DNA of 64,000 bases from NCBI GenBank assembly GCA_963513935.1, contig OY740765.1:73391718-73455717 (forward strand), read 5' to 3'. Each line of letters opens with the position of its first letter. Positions within the stretch are counted from its first letter, which is position 1. Positions 33,976 to 45,287 of the stretch are shown one piece after another. This DNA comes from Aphrophora alni (taxonomy: Eukaryota > Arthropoda > Insecta > Hemiptera > Aphrophoridae). The position numbers and the translations under genes are program-made. The notes beneath the pieces are model-generated. The model was not told the DNA's origin. It did not search any database and saw only the letters and a program-made list of their open reading frames with translations.

Positions 33976-34297
33976 TAAATTGTACGTGGGACAGACAGGT
34001 CGCTCGTTTAAATCACGATATAAAGAACATATTCAAGCGCTAAAACACCCTGAAAAATCCAAGTTTGCGGAACACTTGATATATAGTGATCATAAATATG
34101 ATAACATGGAAACAAACATGCAAATACTACAAAATTGTAAAAAGGGCAACTATATGAACCGCATGGAAGAATACCAAATTTATCGCGGCGAGTTGCAGAA
34201 CCCTGATGGATTGTTGAATGATAAAAAAAGGTTTGAGGCAACCCCCACCTTCGAGCTGATAAGCAGATTGACTACCATACACATAACCAATGCATAG
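33965..34297 (+). pseudogene. Penelope-like GIY-YIG endonuclease domain
   Basis: Reads KLYVGQTGRSFKSRYKEHIQ (the YIG half of GIY-YIG with the conserved G.T...F..R..EH), then KSKFAEHLIYSDHKYDN (AEH...H) and RMEEYQIYRG (E..EI), ending with KRFEATPTFELI. These are the catalytic-domain landmarks of Penelope endonuclease. The GIY half (GVYRLNCSS) is in the previous frame at 33946-33972, and a stop plus frameshift separates the two. It provides target cleavage for retrotransposition in intact elements. Confidence 0.85.
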
Positions 34298-34407
34298 TAT
34301 ACTATGTAGTGCCGGCGCGGTGACATTAATGAAAAAGAAAATATTGTGTTTCTTGTGCGTGAATGTTATGTGTATACTTGTATTTTGTGTTGAATGTTTT
34401 AACTAAG

Positions 34408-34460
34408 TGTTATCACCTGACGATGGATGATAATGTCCGAAACACGTGGAGTGTAATGAA
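34408..34460 (+). ncRNA. Hammerhead ribozyme-like motif of the Penelope-like element
   Basis: CTGACGA at 34417-34423 fits the core CUGANGA. It is followed by a stem GGAT/GTCC with a short loop, then GAAA (34439-34442), then CAC-GTGGA-GTG forming a short stem III, then TA as the UH cleavage position (34454-34455). Stem I can pair TCA with TGA beside an A-C mismatch, so it is weak. Penelope-like elements are known to carry minimal hammerhead motifs at this place. Activity is not shown. Confidence 0.6.
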
Positions 34461-34935
34461 ATATATGACAATATAAACCGAATAAAAGAACTAATCAAGG
34501 ATTGCTGGCAGTAAGTCAAAGATAACAAATATATTAAAAAAATGTTCTTAAAATTTATATTTTATTAATTTTATAATTTATGTATCCAAAGGCAGTTACT
34601 AATGAATGAGTTTAATATTGATTATGACCCTTGTGAAAAATAGATTGGTTTTTATGAAAATTAAATATTAATCAATGGAATTTACTGATTAATGTTCTGA
34701 AAATGAAATTTATTAAAATGAAGTTGGATTAGTTACTATAGTTATAACCAATTTAGAAAGTTTTGATAAAACTGTACCTTAGATGTTTTTTGGAGATTCG
34801 TCTTCCTGATGTTCCTATGGAGGTCGCAATTTTCTTGTTTCCTCTCCTCCTCAGTCCAAGGGAAGTTTTCTGGATTCTGAAATGAATTTCCCTTGCTGAC
34901 TATTTCGGTTGATGATTCCTGGTTTTCCTTCTTAA

Positions 34936-35633
34936 CCCATTGCGGGCGGAATAAAACTGTGCCGCGCGGCACCCAACAGCCGGAGTTATTTCGCCAGCCA
35001 CTACACGCATCTTTGCGGCCGAAAGACGTTGCGTTGACGCCCTTTTCACATATTGGTATTCTAACAAAGCTATCTTTTTTATAAATGTAAACAACTATAA
35101 TGAGTAAAACTAAACTTTAAAACATCATCTCGGTCTGAAGGTTCAACCACTTGTAGATCGTCGAAAGCTTCGCACAATACTGGATTACGCACAAGCAGAT
35201 GGGGACAAACACAAACTAATAATAACTCATTCCCATCCAAAAACGAAGGATCAGTATCACTATCACTTTCTAATAATAACCTATCATGTTCTGATGAACG
35301 TGAGTTGTCACCCATCTCGCCAGCAAACCATAACAGACCGGCACACTCACTCACAAAAAGGCGGCCAAACTGACAGTATAATAAAAAGTAGGCATTTGCA
35401 AACATTATGTTGGATTTTTCTTGAAACACATCGTTAGGCATCCAAGCACAATCTATTGGAAATAATTAAAAACACAAAACGCACAATCTAGCAGAATTAT
35501 CTTGAATCACAACTGTTAGTTGACTGTCAACTGTTCGTTGACAACGCAGAATAATTGAACGTGATAGACGTCTTTCGGAGTTTGGTCCACCTAACGTGAG
35601 GACGTGAACGTCACGTCTTTCGCCCGCAATGGG
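34936..35633 (-). mobile_element. piggyBac-type element, internally deleted (698 bp)
   Basis: Starts CCCATTGCGGGCG and ends CGCCCGCAATGGG, a perfect 13 bp inverted repeat, with TTAA on both sides (34932-34935, 35634-35637). TTAA and terminal CCC are the marks of piggyBac. A second motif, CGAAAGACG/CGTCTTTCG, is repeated internally. The interior retains only a short - strand frame resembling the acidic N-terminus of a piggyBac transposase. It is much less AT-rich at its ends than its surroundings. Confidence 0.88.
35079..35318 (-). pseudogene. piggyBac transposase N-terminal remnant
   Basis: The - strand frame from the methionine at 35318 reads MGDNSRSSEHDRLLLESDSD then TDPSFLDGNE. A serine/aspartate-rich start with SDTDPSF is usual for piggyBac transposases, which open with an acidic leader. 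The catalytic DDD domain and the C-terminal cysteine-rich zinc finger are absent. The frame can be extended upstream to 35441, but the leader match supports the later start. The identification depends mostly on the TTAA/CCC element around it. Confidence 0.5.
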
Positions 35634-35811
35634 TTAAAGTTCCTGTAGATTGGACAATTTGACTTGTGCTTGCAAATGATTTAATCCTGATCTTCTACCA
35701 ATATGAGAGGATGCGTGCTAGTTATTAATTATTCGGCTATTATTTGAAATATTTTAATATTGTACTTTTTTACGCATTCGATCAAAATTTACTACTCTTT
35801 TAAATCATACC

Positions 35812-35998
35812 AAAAATCTTCTTAATTTATTTTGTGAACTTACTCACTCAGAATCTTAAAAATATTTTTTGTGACTTTACTCGCTTGTATCTATGGTTAG
35901 AATCCTCTAAACGTAATTTTTGTGACTTTACTATACTTCTGTCCTTCTTAAGAATCTTTAAAAATATTTTTTGCGACTACTTGCTCGTGTCCATGGAC
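35812..35998. repeat. Minisatellite, about 50 bp unit, 3-4 copies
   Basis: Repeats of TTTTTGTGACTTTACT(C)...CTT...AGAATC(T/C)T..AAA at about 35830, 35862, 35915 and 35965, with variable length between units. Non-coding. Confidence 0.6.
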
Positions 35999-36094
35999 TG
36001 AATTTCCTCCTGACTTCAACTTTTAGAGTAGCTCCATAATTTCCCTATAAGTTCTGCCAAACTTCTCCTTTTAATTCCCTTTTGCTTTTATTAA

Positions 36095-39000
36095 CCCTGC
36101 AACCGGCACGGCGACCTACAGTAGGTCGCCCACGTGCTCCCAAGTGATTTCACCAACTCTTAATCACGTATTTTGCCATTCAACGTTACGCCCACTTAAA
36201 ATTGTCCCATCGCAATAAATAAAATACCGTTGGAAAGCTAATGTTCCGTAGATGCATATCATGCAAAAAAAAATAACACAAAACGTTATAAATAATATTC
36301 CAAAAATTGGTGAAGTTCACGTATTTTTGATGCGTAAAATCGTAATTTTCAACTCTGCGCCTTTTCGTATAGCGCGGCTCCATTTTTCCTGATATGATTA
36401 CAACTCTATTTTTCTGTCATTTAAGTCAACTAAAACACTGTTATATAGATCACATGTTTCTCTTTCTAACCGTAGATTACAAATTGTTCTGCGTCTAACA
36501 GATCCAGAGATATTCGTACTTGAACATAGAACAAACCTGACGACACGAAATTCATTTGGCATTCGATGCACTTTACAAAAAGACGAAATTCATATCTCTC
36601 TGTTTTTAAAATTATTTTTCTTTTTACTCTATGTTGAAAAATAATTCAACATAATAATTTTACTTATTGGGGAAATTCCATTCTATAAGTTGGTACCACT
36701 TGAGTTGAGGAATTGCTTACTAAGAAATTGTTGTTTTGAAGTCCAAACGTAGCAAATGTCTGACGTGAACACTATAATATTTGGCGTGGCACATATTGGT
36801 TTTGGGATTAGATTTTTGTTATTTTGAAGGTTTGTGTATACAAATTGTATATAAATTGTGTATACAAGTTACAATATATGTGTTTTTATTTCTAAAGTTT
36901 GTTTTTGAGTGAATTTCGAGTGTGTATATGGAATAACCTATAAATAACAATGGTAAGTTTAGGCTATATATGCATATTTTCTTATATTTAGTGTTTTATG
37001 TGAGTATACAAGTGAATATGTGTGTTATTCTTTGTAAAGTATATTGTATTCGTAAAATATAACGCTTTTGTTTTAGGCCTAGCTTTAGAAAGTTACTAAT
37101 TATGCCTAAAAGGTTGACGTGTCACCCTAACCTTCAAGCGTCAGAATACAAATTTTTGATAAATCGTCATTTTTATTTAGAAAATGTAACATATTATTAT
37201 TTTTTTCCTCTAAATATATTCACAAATATATTAGAAATCTTAAATAATGGTTAAAAAAATTGCAAAAAAATGTATTAGTATGTTTTTGATCACCATTTCT
37301 GTGAAATTTCTGCTTCGTTACTCTTCGATTTTTTGGTATTTGACCAAAAAAATCCAAATGTGATACATGTAACATTTTTTTGCACTACACAACTAAATTC
37401 TATGCACCTTTCTGGACATAATGATATATAGAATTTCTGTATAAAATATATTTACTATTTTTTATTTTTTTTGGCAAAAATAAAGAGAAAATTCAGTTTT
37501 TTCGTAAAATATTTTTTTAAAATTTTTAAAATGTAACATTTTGTTTTTTTTCTTCTAAATATATTCAAAAATATTACACAAAACTTTTGTATATCTTAGA
37601 AAAAGGTAGTAAGCTATTGATTTTGGGTGATACAGATTTTTCTGAAAAAAGGTTAATATCATTTTTGACATCTAACATACTTACTCCAAAACCGTTTCAA
37701 ATTTTTTTTTTTTTTTTTTACAAAGATGAATTCTATGCATCTTCCTGAGAAAAATGATGTCTTATAAGTTAGGTTTTGTATACAAATAATATATTTTATT
37801 AATTTTTAAACAAACGAAGAATTTTCAAGACAACCCTACAGCGGTCGCATGTTAATTTTCTTCGTTTGTTTAAAAATTAATTAAATATATTATTTGTATA
37901 CAAAACCTAACTTATAAGATATCATTTTTCTCAGAAAGATGCATAGAATCCATCTATGTAATAAAAAAAATAATTTTTGAAACGGTTTTGGAGTAAGTAT
38001 GTTACATGTCAAAAACGAAGTTACCAATTTTCAGGAAAAACCTGTATATTCCAAAATCAATAGCATACTACCTTTTTCTAAGATATACAAAAGTTTTGTG
38101 TAATATTTTTGAATATATTTAGGGGGGAAAAAATAAAATTTGTTATATTATCAAAAAAACAAAAAATAGTTTACGAAAAAAGGTAAAATGATCATTTTTT
38201 TTTCAAAAAATCACTAAAAATAGTAATATATATCTTATACAAAAGTTCTATATCTCATTATGTTCAGAAAGGTGCATAGAATGTAGGAGTGTAGTGAAAA
38301 AAAAAGTTAGATGTATCACATTTGGTGTTTTTTGGTCAAATACCAAAAAATCGAAGAGTAATGGAGCAGAAATTTCACAGAAATGGTAATGAATAACATA
38401 CTAATAGATTTTTAGGATTTTTTTCAACCATTTCTTGAGATTTGTCATATATTTAGATGAAAAAAATAATAATATGTTACATTTTCTAAATAAAAATACC
38501 GATTTTCCCTAAAAAGGTAACTTTTACAAGTGAGGTTAGGTTTGTAACCTCCACAATTTAGACTCACTAGTACCAATTTCAAGATAGATCAAAGACAAAA
38601 TCATTAGATTTAACTAAGAAAATATATACTTTACAAAGAATAACACACATATTCACTTTTATAATCATATAAAACACTATATATAAGACAATTTGCATAT
38701 AGCCTAAACTTACCTTTTTCGGCCTAGGTTATCGCAAATAAGAACGTTCAAAAACTAAACTATCACTTAAAAACATAAGCTTTAGATATAAAAACACATA
38801 TATTGTAACTTTTATACACAATTTATATACAATTTGTATACACAAACCTTCAAAATAACAAATATATAACCCCAAAACAATATGTGCCACGCCCTACTTT
38901 GCGTGAGACAATTCCTTCGTTTTGAGATGAAAACAAAACATTATTTGTAAGTATAAGACACCATCAGGTGGTACCAACTTATAGAATGGAATTTCCCCTA

Positions 39001-39530
39001 CAACTTAGTGTAAAGAAATATAATATTAGATTCTTCTGAAACCAAAGAGAAATGCAAACCTAATACCAACCAAATTTCGTCTCGTCAAGTTTGTTCTATG
39101 TTCAAGTAGGAATATCTCTGGATCTATGAGACGCAGAAAAATTTGTAATCTACGGTTGGAAAGAGAAACATGTGATCTATAGAACAGTGTTTTAGTTGAA
39201 ATAAATGACAGAAAAATAGAGTTGTAAAATTATATCGGGAAAAATGGCGTCGCGCTAACGAAAAGGCGCAGAGTTCAAATCTACGATTTTACGCATCAAA
39301 AATATGCGAACTTCACCAATTTTTGAAATATTATTTATAACGTTTTGTGGTTTTTTTTTGCATGATTATGCATCTACGGAACATTAGCTTTCCAACGGTA
39401 TTTTATTTATTGCGATCGGATAATTTTAAGTGGGCGTAACGTTGAATGGCAAAATACGTGTTTTATAGAATGCAGACTAGTTATGGACGGAGCGCTGAGG
39501 TCGATTCTGGGTCGAATAACCTTTGCAGGG
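36095..39530. repeat. TTAA-flanked repeat, copy D: 3.4 kb palindrome
   Basis: Left end CCCTGCAACCGGC and right end CCTTTGCAGGG, with TTAA at 36091-36094 and 39531-39534. Two copies of the TTAA repeat lie tail to tail. The left arm (about 36095-37840) and right arm (about 37855-39530) are inverted copies, for example ATACCGTTGGAAAGCTAATG at 36223 and its inverse near 39385, and AACAAACGAAGAA at 37806 with its inverse at 37859. The centre near 37845 contains CAGCGGTCGCATGTTAA. The arms are very similar but carry small indels. A further terminal scrap, CGGTTGGAGGG plus TTAA, follows at 39541-39555. Confidence 0.85.
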
Positions 39531-39816
39531 TTAACATTGCCGGTTGGAGGGTTAATTAATATCTTATTTTTGGTTATAGAATTTTGTAATTATTTTTTGC
39601 ACATTCCTGGTTAAATTTTGTATTAATTTATCCCCTCTTCCTTTACTAGTTAATTATTAATTCAGTTATCCTTTTTTGGCTATGCTTATTTAGTGGGCAT
39701 GTTTTACTTTTATCTGCTTCGAAACCTGGCTACCGCTTGAGGCGTTTCTGACATGTATGATTTTGTAACCTTTTCCACTGGATGGATTTTTCTTTGTATT
39801 TCTCTTGATCCCTGGA

Positions 39817-41135
39817 TGTATGTGCAACTTGACTGACAACTACTCTCTGTTCTGACGTTACGTGTGCCTAATCTTTTGATAATTTGTCTCGTCTCAATTT
39901 TTGTAAATATGCAGACTTTTCCTTCTTGAATCTTTTTTACTTTGATCTGAAAGGCACTATTCTGTTTATAGTTTTGTGATATTATCTTTTTTCATACAGT
40001 TATGAGCACTTTTGGATCACTGATTTTCACTATTTCAATTTATGGTTTTAATTTTTTGTTTTTAAGGGTTTTCCGCTATTTCTCATGTGGTCTTACAATT
40101 TGATATATCATTTACTTATATTTACATACTAAATTAGCATAACTTATAAACCATTCATTTTATTTTGTTGAAATTTTATCACATTATGTACCTCTAAGAG
40201 CTTAGTAAACTGTATGAGTTATTTTTTAAATCTATTTAAATTTTGAAAAACTACACAAGAATGACTATTTGCTAAATTTCAATTATTATTTATTAATTTT
40301 TCCAAATTATTTTTATTGTATTTTATTCTTGCCATCTTAATTTACATTTAGCCCTAACTACATTTTTGAGAAAATTTATACTTTACATTTTGATTTTTTT
40401 TACATCACTTTTTATACAATTACTTTTTATTTAATTATAATTAATTTTAAAAAATTCTTTACATTATTAATCAACCATTTACATTTTGAACAATAAAAAA
40501 CAACTTTTAATTAAGATCTAAGAACCCATTGTTCTTACCCTTTCTTGTTCTTACAAAAGCCTAAGAGCTTGTTTGTACACTCAGAATCCTGCCATATAAA
40601 TCATGTTCAAAGGACTTAGAATATTTTTACATAGTCTACTACTAATTTTGATTAAATTTGCCATTGACTGGTTTTATGTGAAAAATTTGTCTCAAATTCC
40701 TCTCTCAAAAGATTGAACAAAATGTATATGCAACTTGACTGACAATGTTTCGCCGTTCTGAAGTTACTTGCACTTAAACTTTTGATGATTTTTTTCCCTC
40801 TCAATTTCCGATTTTATTCTTTCATCTTGTTTGTTTCGCTTTAAAATGCACTATTCAGTTTACAGTCTTTTGATATTGTCTTTTTTTGATACAATTATGA
40901 CCTCTTCTGGATCACAGATTTTCACTATTTCAGTTTAGAAAGCAACTTTTAATTAATATTTAAGAACCTATTGTTCTTAGCCTATCCTGTCCTTACAAAA
41001 GTCTGCAAGCTTGTTTGGTCCACTCGGAATCCTGCCATATCAATCATGTTCAAAGGACTTACAATATTTTTACATAGTCTACTACTAATTTTTATTATAG
41101 TTGCCATTGACCGGTTTTATGTGAAAAAAGTTGCA
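39817..41135 (+). repeat. Direct duplication with A-B-A-B arrangement
   Basis: Block A occurs at about 39817-40045 and 40723-40938 (GCAACTTGACTGACAA, CTTTTGAT.ATTT, GATTTTCACTATTTCA). Block B occurs at about 40495-40720 and 40936-41135 (CAACTTTTAATTAA, CAAAGGACTTA, TTTTTACATAGTCTACTACT, CATTGAC.GGTTTTATGTGA). The second copies follow each other directly, while the first A and B are separated by about 450 bp. Not coding as far as I can see. Confidence 0.75.
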
Positions 41136-41282
41136 AATGCTGAAGTAAAACAAAGACAAGCGGCTATAATAACTATGCAAAAACTTGTACTGTGGGTGTA
41201 AGCGTATATTTCATAAGCACTTGGAATGAAAAAGTATTGTAATTTAACTATTGTATAGACTCAATTTGTGGAACCAAATTAA

Positions 41283-41283
41283 C

Positions 41284-41343
<60 letters not shown>

Positions 41344-41375
41344 ACAGCCTGGGCCGGATAGTCAAGAGTTTACTG
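41283..41375. mobile_element. (TA)n microsatellite beside a pogo-type right end
   Basis: About 28 TA units (41285-41341), then CCTGGGCCGGATAGTCAAGA and GTTTACTG ending at 41375, followed by TA. The inverse (CAGTAAACTCTTGACTATCC) is a typical pogo/Tigger end. No matching left end is nearby; the only similar sequence is at 30175. The short frame just before, ending AEVKQRQAAIITMQKLVLWV (41141-41200), may be a transposase tail but is not diagnostic. Confidence 0.55.
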
Positions 41376-43199
41376 TACTTGTTCTGTTTGGTGTACAATT
41401 TTTTTTTAACACAACCATTATATTTATATCTTTTTTTATAGATAGTATAATGCTTTAAAAAAAGTGTAATTAATATTAATTTAAACAAAATATTAGTGAC
41501 ATTTATTTAGTCTATATCAATACAAACTAATCAACAAAAGTAACACATTCAAAACAGGTATGACCTGTTTCAGGTTTTTTAAAATATATTTCATAAAGAT
41601 TGTACTTTAAGTTATGGAACATCTTTGAAGATAAATAAGCACCTGATGAATAAAATATCACCATAGCTATTTCAGTTATTCAGCCATTTTAAAATGTTTT
41701 AGTGGCAGTAAATATATACATGAACACAGTAGAACTTTTGATTGGGTTCCTACTATCAACTGTTTTTATTTTTAAACTTTGCAGTATTGTACATTTTTGT
41801 ATAATGCAGTAAATTTTTTACTTTCCAATTATGTAGTGAAATAAATATTTATGATCATCGAATATTTTGTTTTTGTGTTTTACATAATTCTCAACATTTT
41901 GAGCCCCTAAGAACACAGTTTTATCAATGATATCTGTATGTATGTGTGTACAGCATTTGTTGCTCAATAGCTTAAGATCGGGTGGTCCAATTAACTATAC
42001 AAATTTAAAGTTTGAAAAAGAATGTTGACCTTTTTGATGATAATTGTTAAGGATTTGGAATTAAGTTAAGAAACAGGTAAAAATTTGCGATTAACTCTCT
42101 CAAGGTATATGACTCAAAATATTGAGATTTTATGCTGTTAGGGATCCCACGGAATAATTATCTTTTGATCAGAATTATTTAAGAGTGTATTTATTCATGG
42201 GTATGTATGTACTGGCCACTTTAACTATACACTTCACTATGACATGAAAATATATTCTTAACAATACAGTTTAAAATGACTGAATTGCAGAAATGGTGGA
42301 TATCTAACCGCATAGATTGTTTCATCTTTAAAGACTGCCAATTGTTATCAATAGTTTGAATGGTTCTCACCTCTCTAGACTCATACATTTGTAAAATGTT
42401 CATTGGTTTACAGGAATTTGTACCAGATCATAATAAATTATTTATATTGATAGAGTGCTGCACATCCCAGAGCATCCTCTACTCTTTCTGCTTTTGCTCT
42501 TGTGGGTTATTTCAATATTTTTTCTCTGACCATTGAACGGTTTTAGAAGGAGTCGTCTGAAAGAATTTGTTCTTTAAGTCACCATTTTGGCTATAAATTA
42601 TCTGTCTGAGTCATACTTGGGAGTATCACTCTTTGTTTGTATAGTGATTCCATTGAAAACAGTGTTGTTGGTTATTGTTTGATCAAAATTCTCAGTTTAA
42701 AATGGTCTCATAATCGGTTAAAAAAGTGCATCCTGAAAATGTCCTTTGTGTTTTCACTCCAAAATAAATCTTTAATAATAGAAAATAAAATATTTTGTCA
42801 TTTTTAATTTTTATTTATTATAGTCGTGGACAAATTTAATTTGTTTGAACAGTCATAATTACATTATAATGCAATAGAATTAATTCAGTAAAAATGCAAT
42901 AAGAAAAAAGTGTACAATAATCAGTCAACAGAATAATAGAATACAAATACAATAGAAATAACAATTTAATTAAAATGCAACAATGAACATTTATATTTCT
43001 GACATGTAAATAATTACTCAACTGTTGCGAATTCTAAAAATAATAATAAAATTACGACAGAACAATTCATATTTATAAATATTTAAAAACTATACTGCAC
43101 CGAGTAAGTGAAACAAGACACTTAACAATTAACACATACAGTTTTAAATAAATACATCATAATACAAATAAACAACAATACACATATTCAAATTATTAC

Positions 43200-43720
43200 C
43201 GTATCCACAAAACTTCAACCATGGTTTCAATTCCAGCATTAAAAATTACTATTTGCCCAATTATACTTGAAAACTCCTCCATTGAATAAAAGGTTCTAGA
43301 AAGTAATAACTTTCTTAGACGGTTTTGAAAAGGCTTTTCATCCTGAATTTGTATTTTCTTGTTAAAGAGCTTATTAATAACATCAGCTTGGCAGTATTTC
43401 TGTTTTTTAAGCCTGTTCCGCCTTGTGTTATTCACTTTCCTAGTGTTAATATCCATCCACTTGTCTTATGACAGTAGGCACATGTTTAAATTTGTACAAT
43501 GACTTCAAATATGTACTGTACATACGTGGGAGGGTCAATATAGACAGCTTCTTATATGCCTGTTTGCAAGATTCCATTTGGCTTAGACCAGCAACAAGTA
43601 TCACAGCTCTTTTTTGCAGCGTGATTACTCATTTTCCATTATTACTTGTTGAGTTTCCCACACAAAAATTCCATAATTTAAATATAATCCTTATGACCGA
43701 AGCAACCAAGAAAAGACTCT
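43200..43720 (-). pseudogene. Non-LTR retrotransposon RT C-terminal tail, decayed
   Basis: Reading the - strand from 43680: YGIFVWGNST, a stop, then LQKRAV, MESCKQAYKKLSILTLPRMY and LKSLYKFKH, across frameshifts, then the 86-codon frame at 43456-43196. The series YGI..WGNS, LQKRA.R.., C...FKKL.ILTLP..Y is the standard post-RT region of CR1/Jockey/RTE-type elements. RT catalytic motifs are absent, so this is a 5'-truncated copy. It ends about 90 bp before a Nipped-B exon. Confidence 0.65.
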
Positions 43721-43838
43721 GGGTCTTGCAGCTTCCCAGTAATTAAAACGATTATGTTACATGTCTAAAGATATTAAAGAAAAACATAATGTATGAATAA
43801 TTTTTGTACTTAATTAATTTTTTCATATATTCTTTTAG

Positions 43839-44093
43839 CTCTTTAAACCCAAAGAAGACAAAGACGATACAACAAAAGTGAACATTGAGCCAGGAAAAGG
43901 ATTGTTAACTTCATGCAAACAGATTGTAGACTGTTTAATAGAGAATGTTTTGAGCCTAGATGGCCGAGGAGGAGGTTCTTCCCAGCGTCTTGTCGCATGT
44001 CTTAGAACTCTATTTCTTTTTGCCAAAATTCGTCCTACTCTCTTGGTCACCCATGCCATAACTCTGCAGCCTTATCTTAGCCTAAAGTGTCAG
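43839..44093 (+). CDS. Nipped-B: Nipped-B exon 10 of 11 in window
   Basis: Acceptor TTCTTTTAG before 43839 and donor CAG|GTAGGA after 44093. The exon is 85 codons, in phase 0 on both sides. Translation: LFKPKEDKDDTTKVNIEPGK, GLLTSCKQIVDCLIENVLSL, then SSQRLVACLRTLFLFAKIRP, TLLVTHAITLQPYLSLKCQ. It matches NIPBL ...CTQLVDNLVEHIL..., then GRLVACITTLFLFSKIRPQL and KHAMT.QPYL..KC. It joins exon 9 across a 13.8 kb intron. Confidence 0.97.
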
Positions 44094-44584
44094 GTAGGAA
44101 AGTTATATGTCTAATATTTACTTATATTTAGCTGTAAAATTACAACATCAATAATAAATATTAATACAATAATTGATATCAGTTAATTTTTAAATAGTCA
44201 CATGGAGGTCTGATAGACCCAAACATTGAGAAAATATGTTTTCATCTCACGTTTCATGGGTCACATGGTTTCATGGGACATGTTCATTTCCTCAATACCT
44301 TCTCATTACCTACTGCTTAGATCTTGACATACCCTCTCTCAGTTTAAAAGTGGGTTCATTATATTGGTGACAGTTTTTTCTTTGCTTGGGTCTAGTAAAC
44401 CTACTTTACTACTTATTCAACTACTTGTGTAACTTTTTTTTTAACCTGTTATAAGATGGTCAATATTGTCAGTTTTTATAAATTTAATATTTTATTTTTT
44501 ATATCTTAAAAATATATAAATTTAATTTTGTCATTATGTCTGTATTATAGATATTTTTTTAAAATACTTTTCATTAACCAAGAG

Positions 44585-44890
44585 ACAACATGTTCAAAGG
44601 ACATATAAACAGATAATAAATATTACAATCATTTATATTATATGTATCTACATATAATAAGTATCATAGTTATTGATAATAATCTCGTCTCTTTATTACT
44701 TTTATTATCTGCGAAAGAACATTATGAAAACATGCCCTGTCAACACATAGTATCACAATGATTAGCATGTTGTTAGCAGTTAACCCGTTCAAATGACATG
44801 TCAACCTGTGTAAATATCACAATGAAAATGAATATCATAACCTGCACAAAGGACATGTCAACAGGTGTTAAGTATTATAATAATTTATAT
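44585..44890 (+). repeat. Dispersed repeat units (copies 1-3)
   Basis: ATGTTCAAAGGACATATAAA at 44588, then a variant near 44790 (CGTTCAAATGACATGTCAAC), and another near 44836 (GCACAAAGGACATGTCAACA), each followed by AATATTACAAT or a similar sequence and an ATTTATATTAT tail. The same unit recurs at 52158-52285 in the same intron. Confidence 0.55.
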
Positions 44891-45287
44891 TATACAGTCG
44901 ACTCTCGCTAACTCGAAATCTTTGATATCTTGAATTATTTTCAATCCCCTTGGAAAAACCTGTCTAAGTCGAAAAAATAACAATACATAACTCGAAATAA
45001 TTTTACGGTTATATTTTACCTCTAAGTCGAAGAGACACAAAAATTACCTCTATAACTCGAAGTTCAGTAGATAGGTTGAATTCAATTTACACTTTACCTC
45101 CACAAGTCGAAGTTTACCTCTATATCTCAAAGTTTTCTCAACGGACCCCTGTAAGTCGATACCCCGGTGTACAGGGCACCACGTGTTGGTGAATCATATC
45201 TGATATCCGGTCCAGTGTCTGTCTGCTGTCACAGTACAGTATACTGTTACATCGTGCGGTGCTTGTGCCTACAGTATTCGAGTGACA

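Larger units (their letters stand above)
32750..34500 (+). mobile_element. Penelope-like retroelement, 5'-truncated with inverted 5' part
   Basis: The + strand carries the downstream part of a Penelope-type RT (from about 33206), then a GIY-YIG endonuclease (about 33965-34297), then a hammerhead-like 3' motif (34408-34460). The upstream RT segment (33222-32797) is on the - strand, back to back with the forward part, with its missing-neighbour end outermost. This is the arrangement expected from a twin-priming 5' inversion. Right of 34300 is the 3' non-coding region. The limits are approximate. AAAGATAAC occurs at both 32563 and 34518 and could be a target duplication. Confidence 0.85.
30004..43838 (+). 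other. Nipped-B intron (13.8 kb), packed with transposons
   Basis: The longest complete intron in the window. In order it holds TTAA repeat copy C (30427-32558), a Penelope-like element (about 32750-34500), a piggyBac-type derivative (34936-35633), a minisatellite (about 35812-35998), a 3.4 kb palindrome (36095-39530), a duplicated A-B-A-B block (39817-41135), a (TA)n run with a pogo-type end (41283-41375), and a non-LTR tail (43200-43720). The stretch 41380-43190 shows nothing recognisable. Confidence 0.85.

Noticed and set aside
30175..41375. One 11.2 kb pogo-type element defined by the similar ends at 30175 and 41375
   Set aside because: The left flank is not TA, no transposase lies between, and the length is far beyond the superfamily. 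Two separate relics are more likely.
41285..41488. 67-codon - strand frame ending in Tyr-Ile repeats
   Set aside because: It is the (TA)n run translated; no family resemblance.
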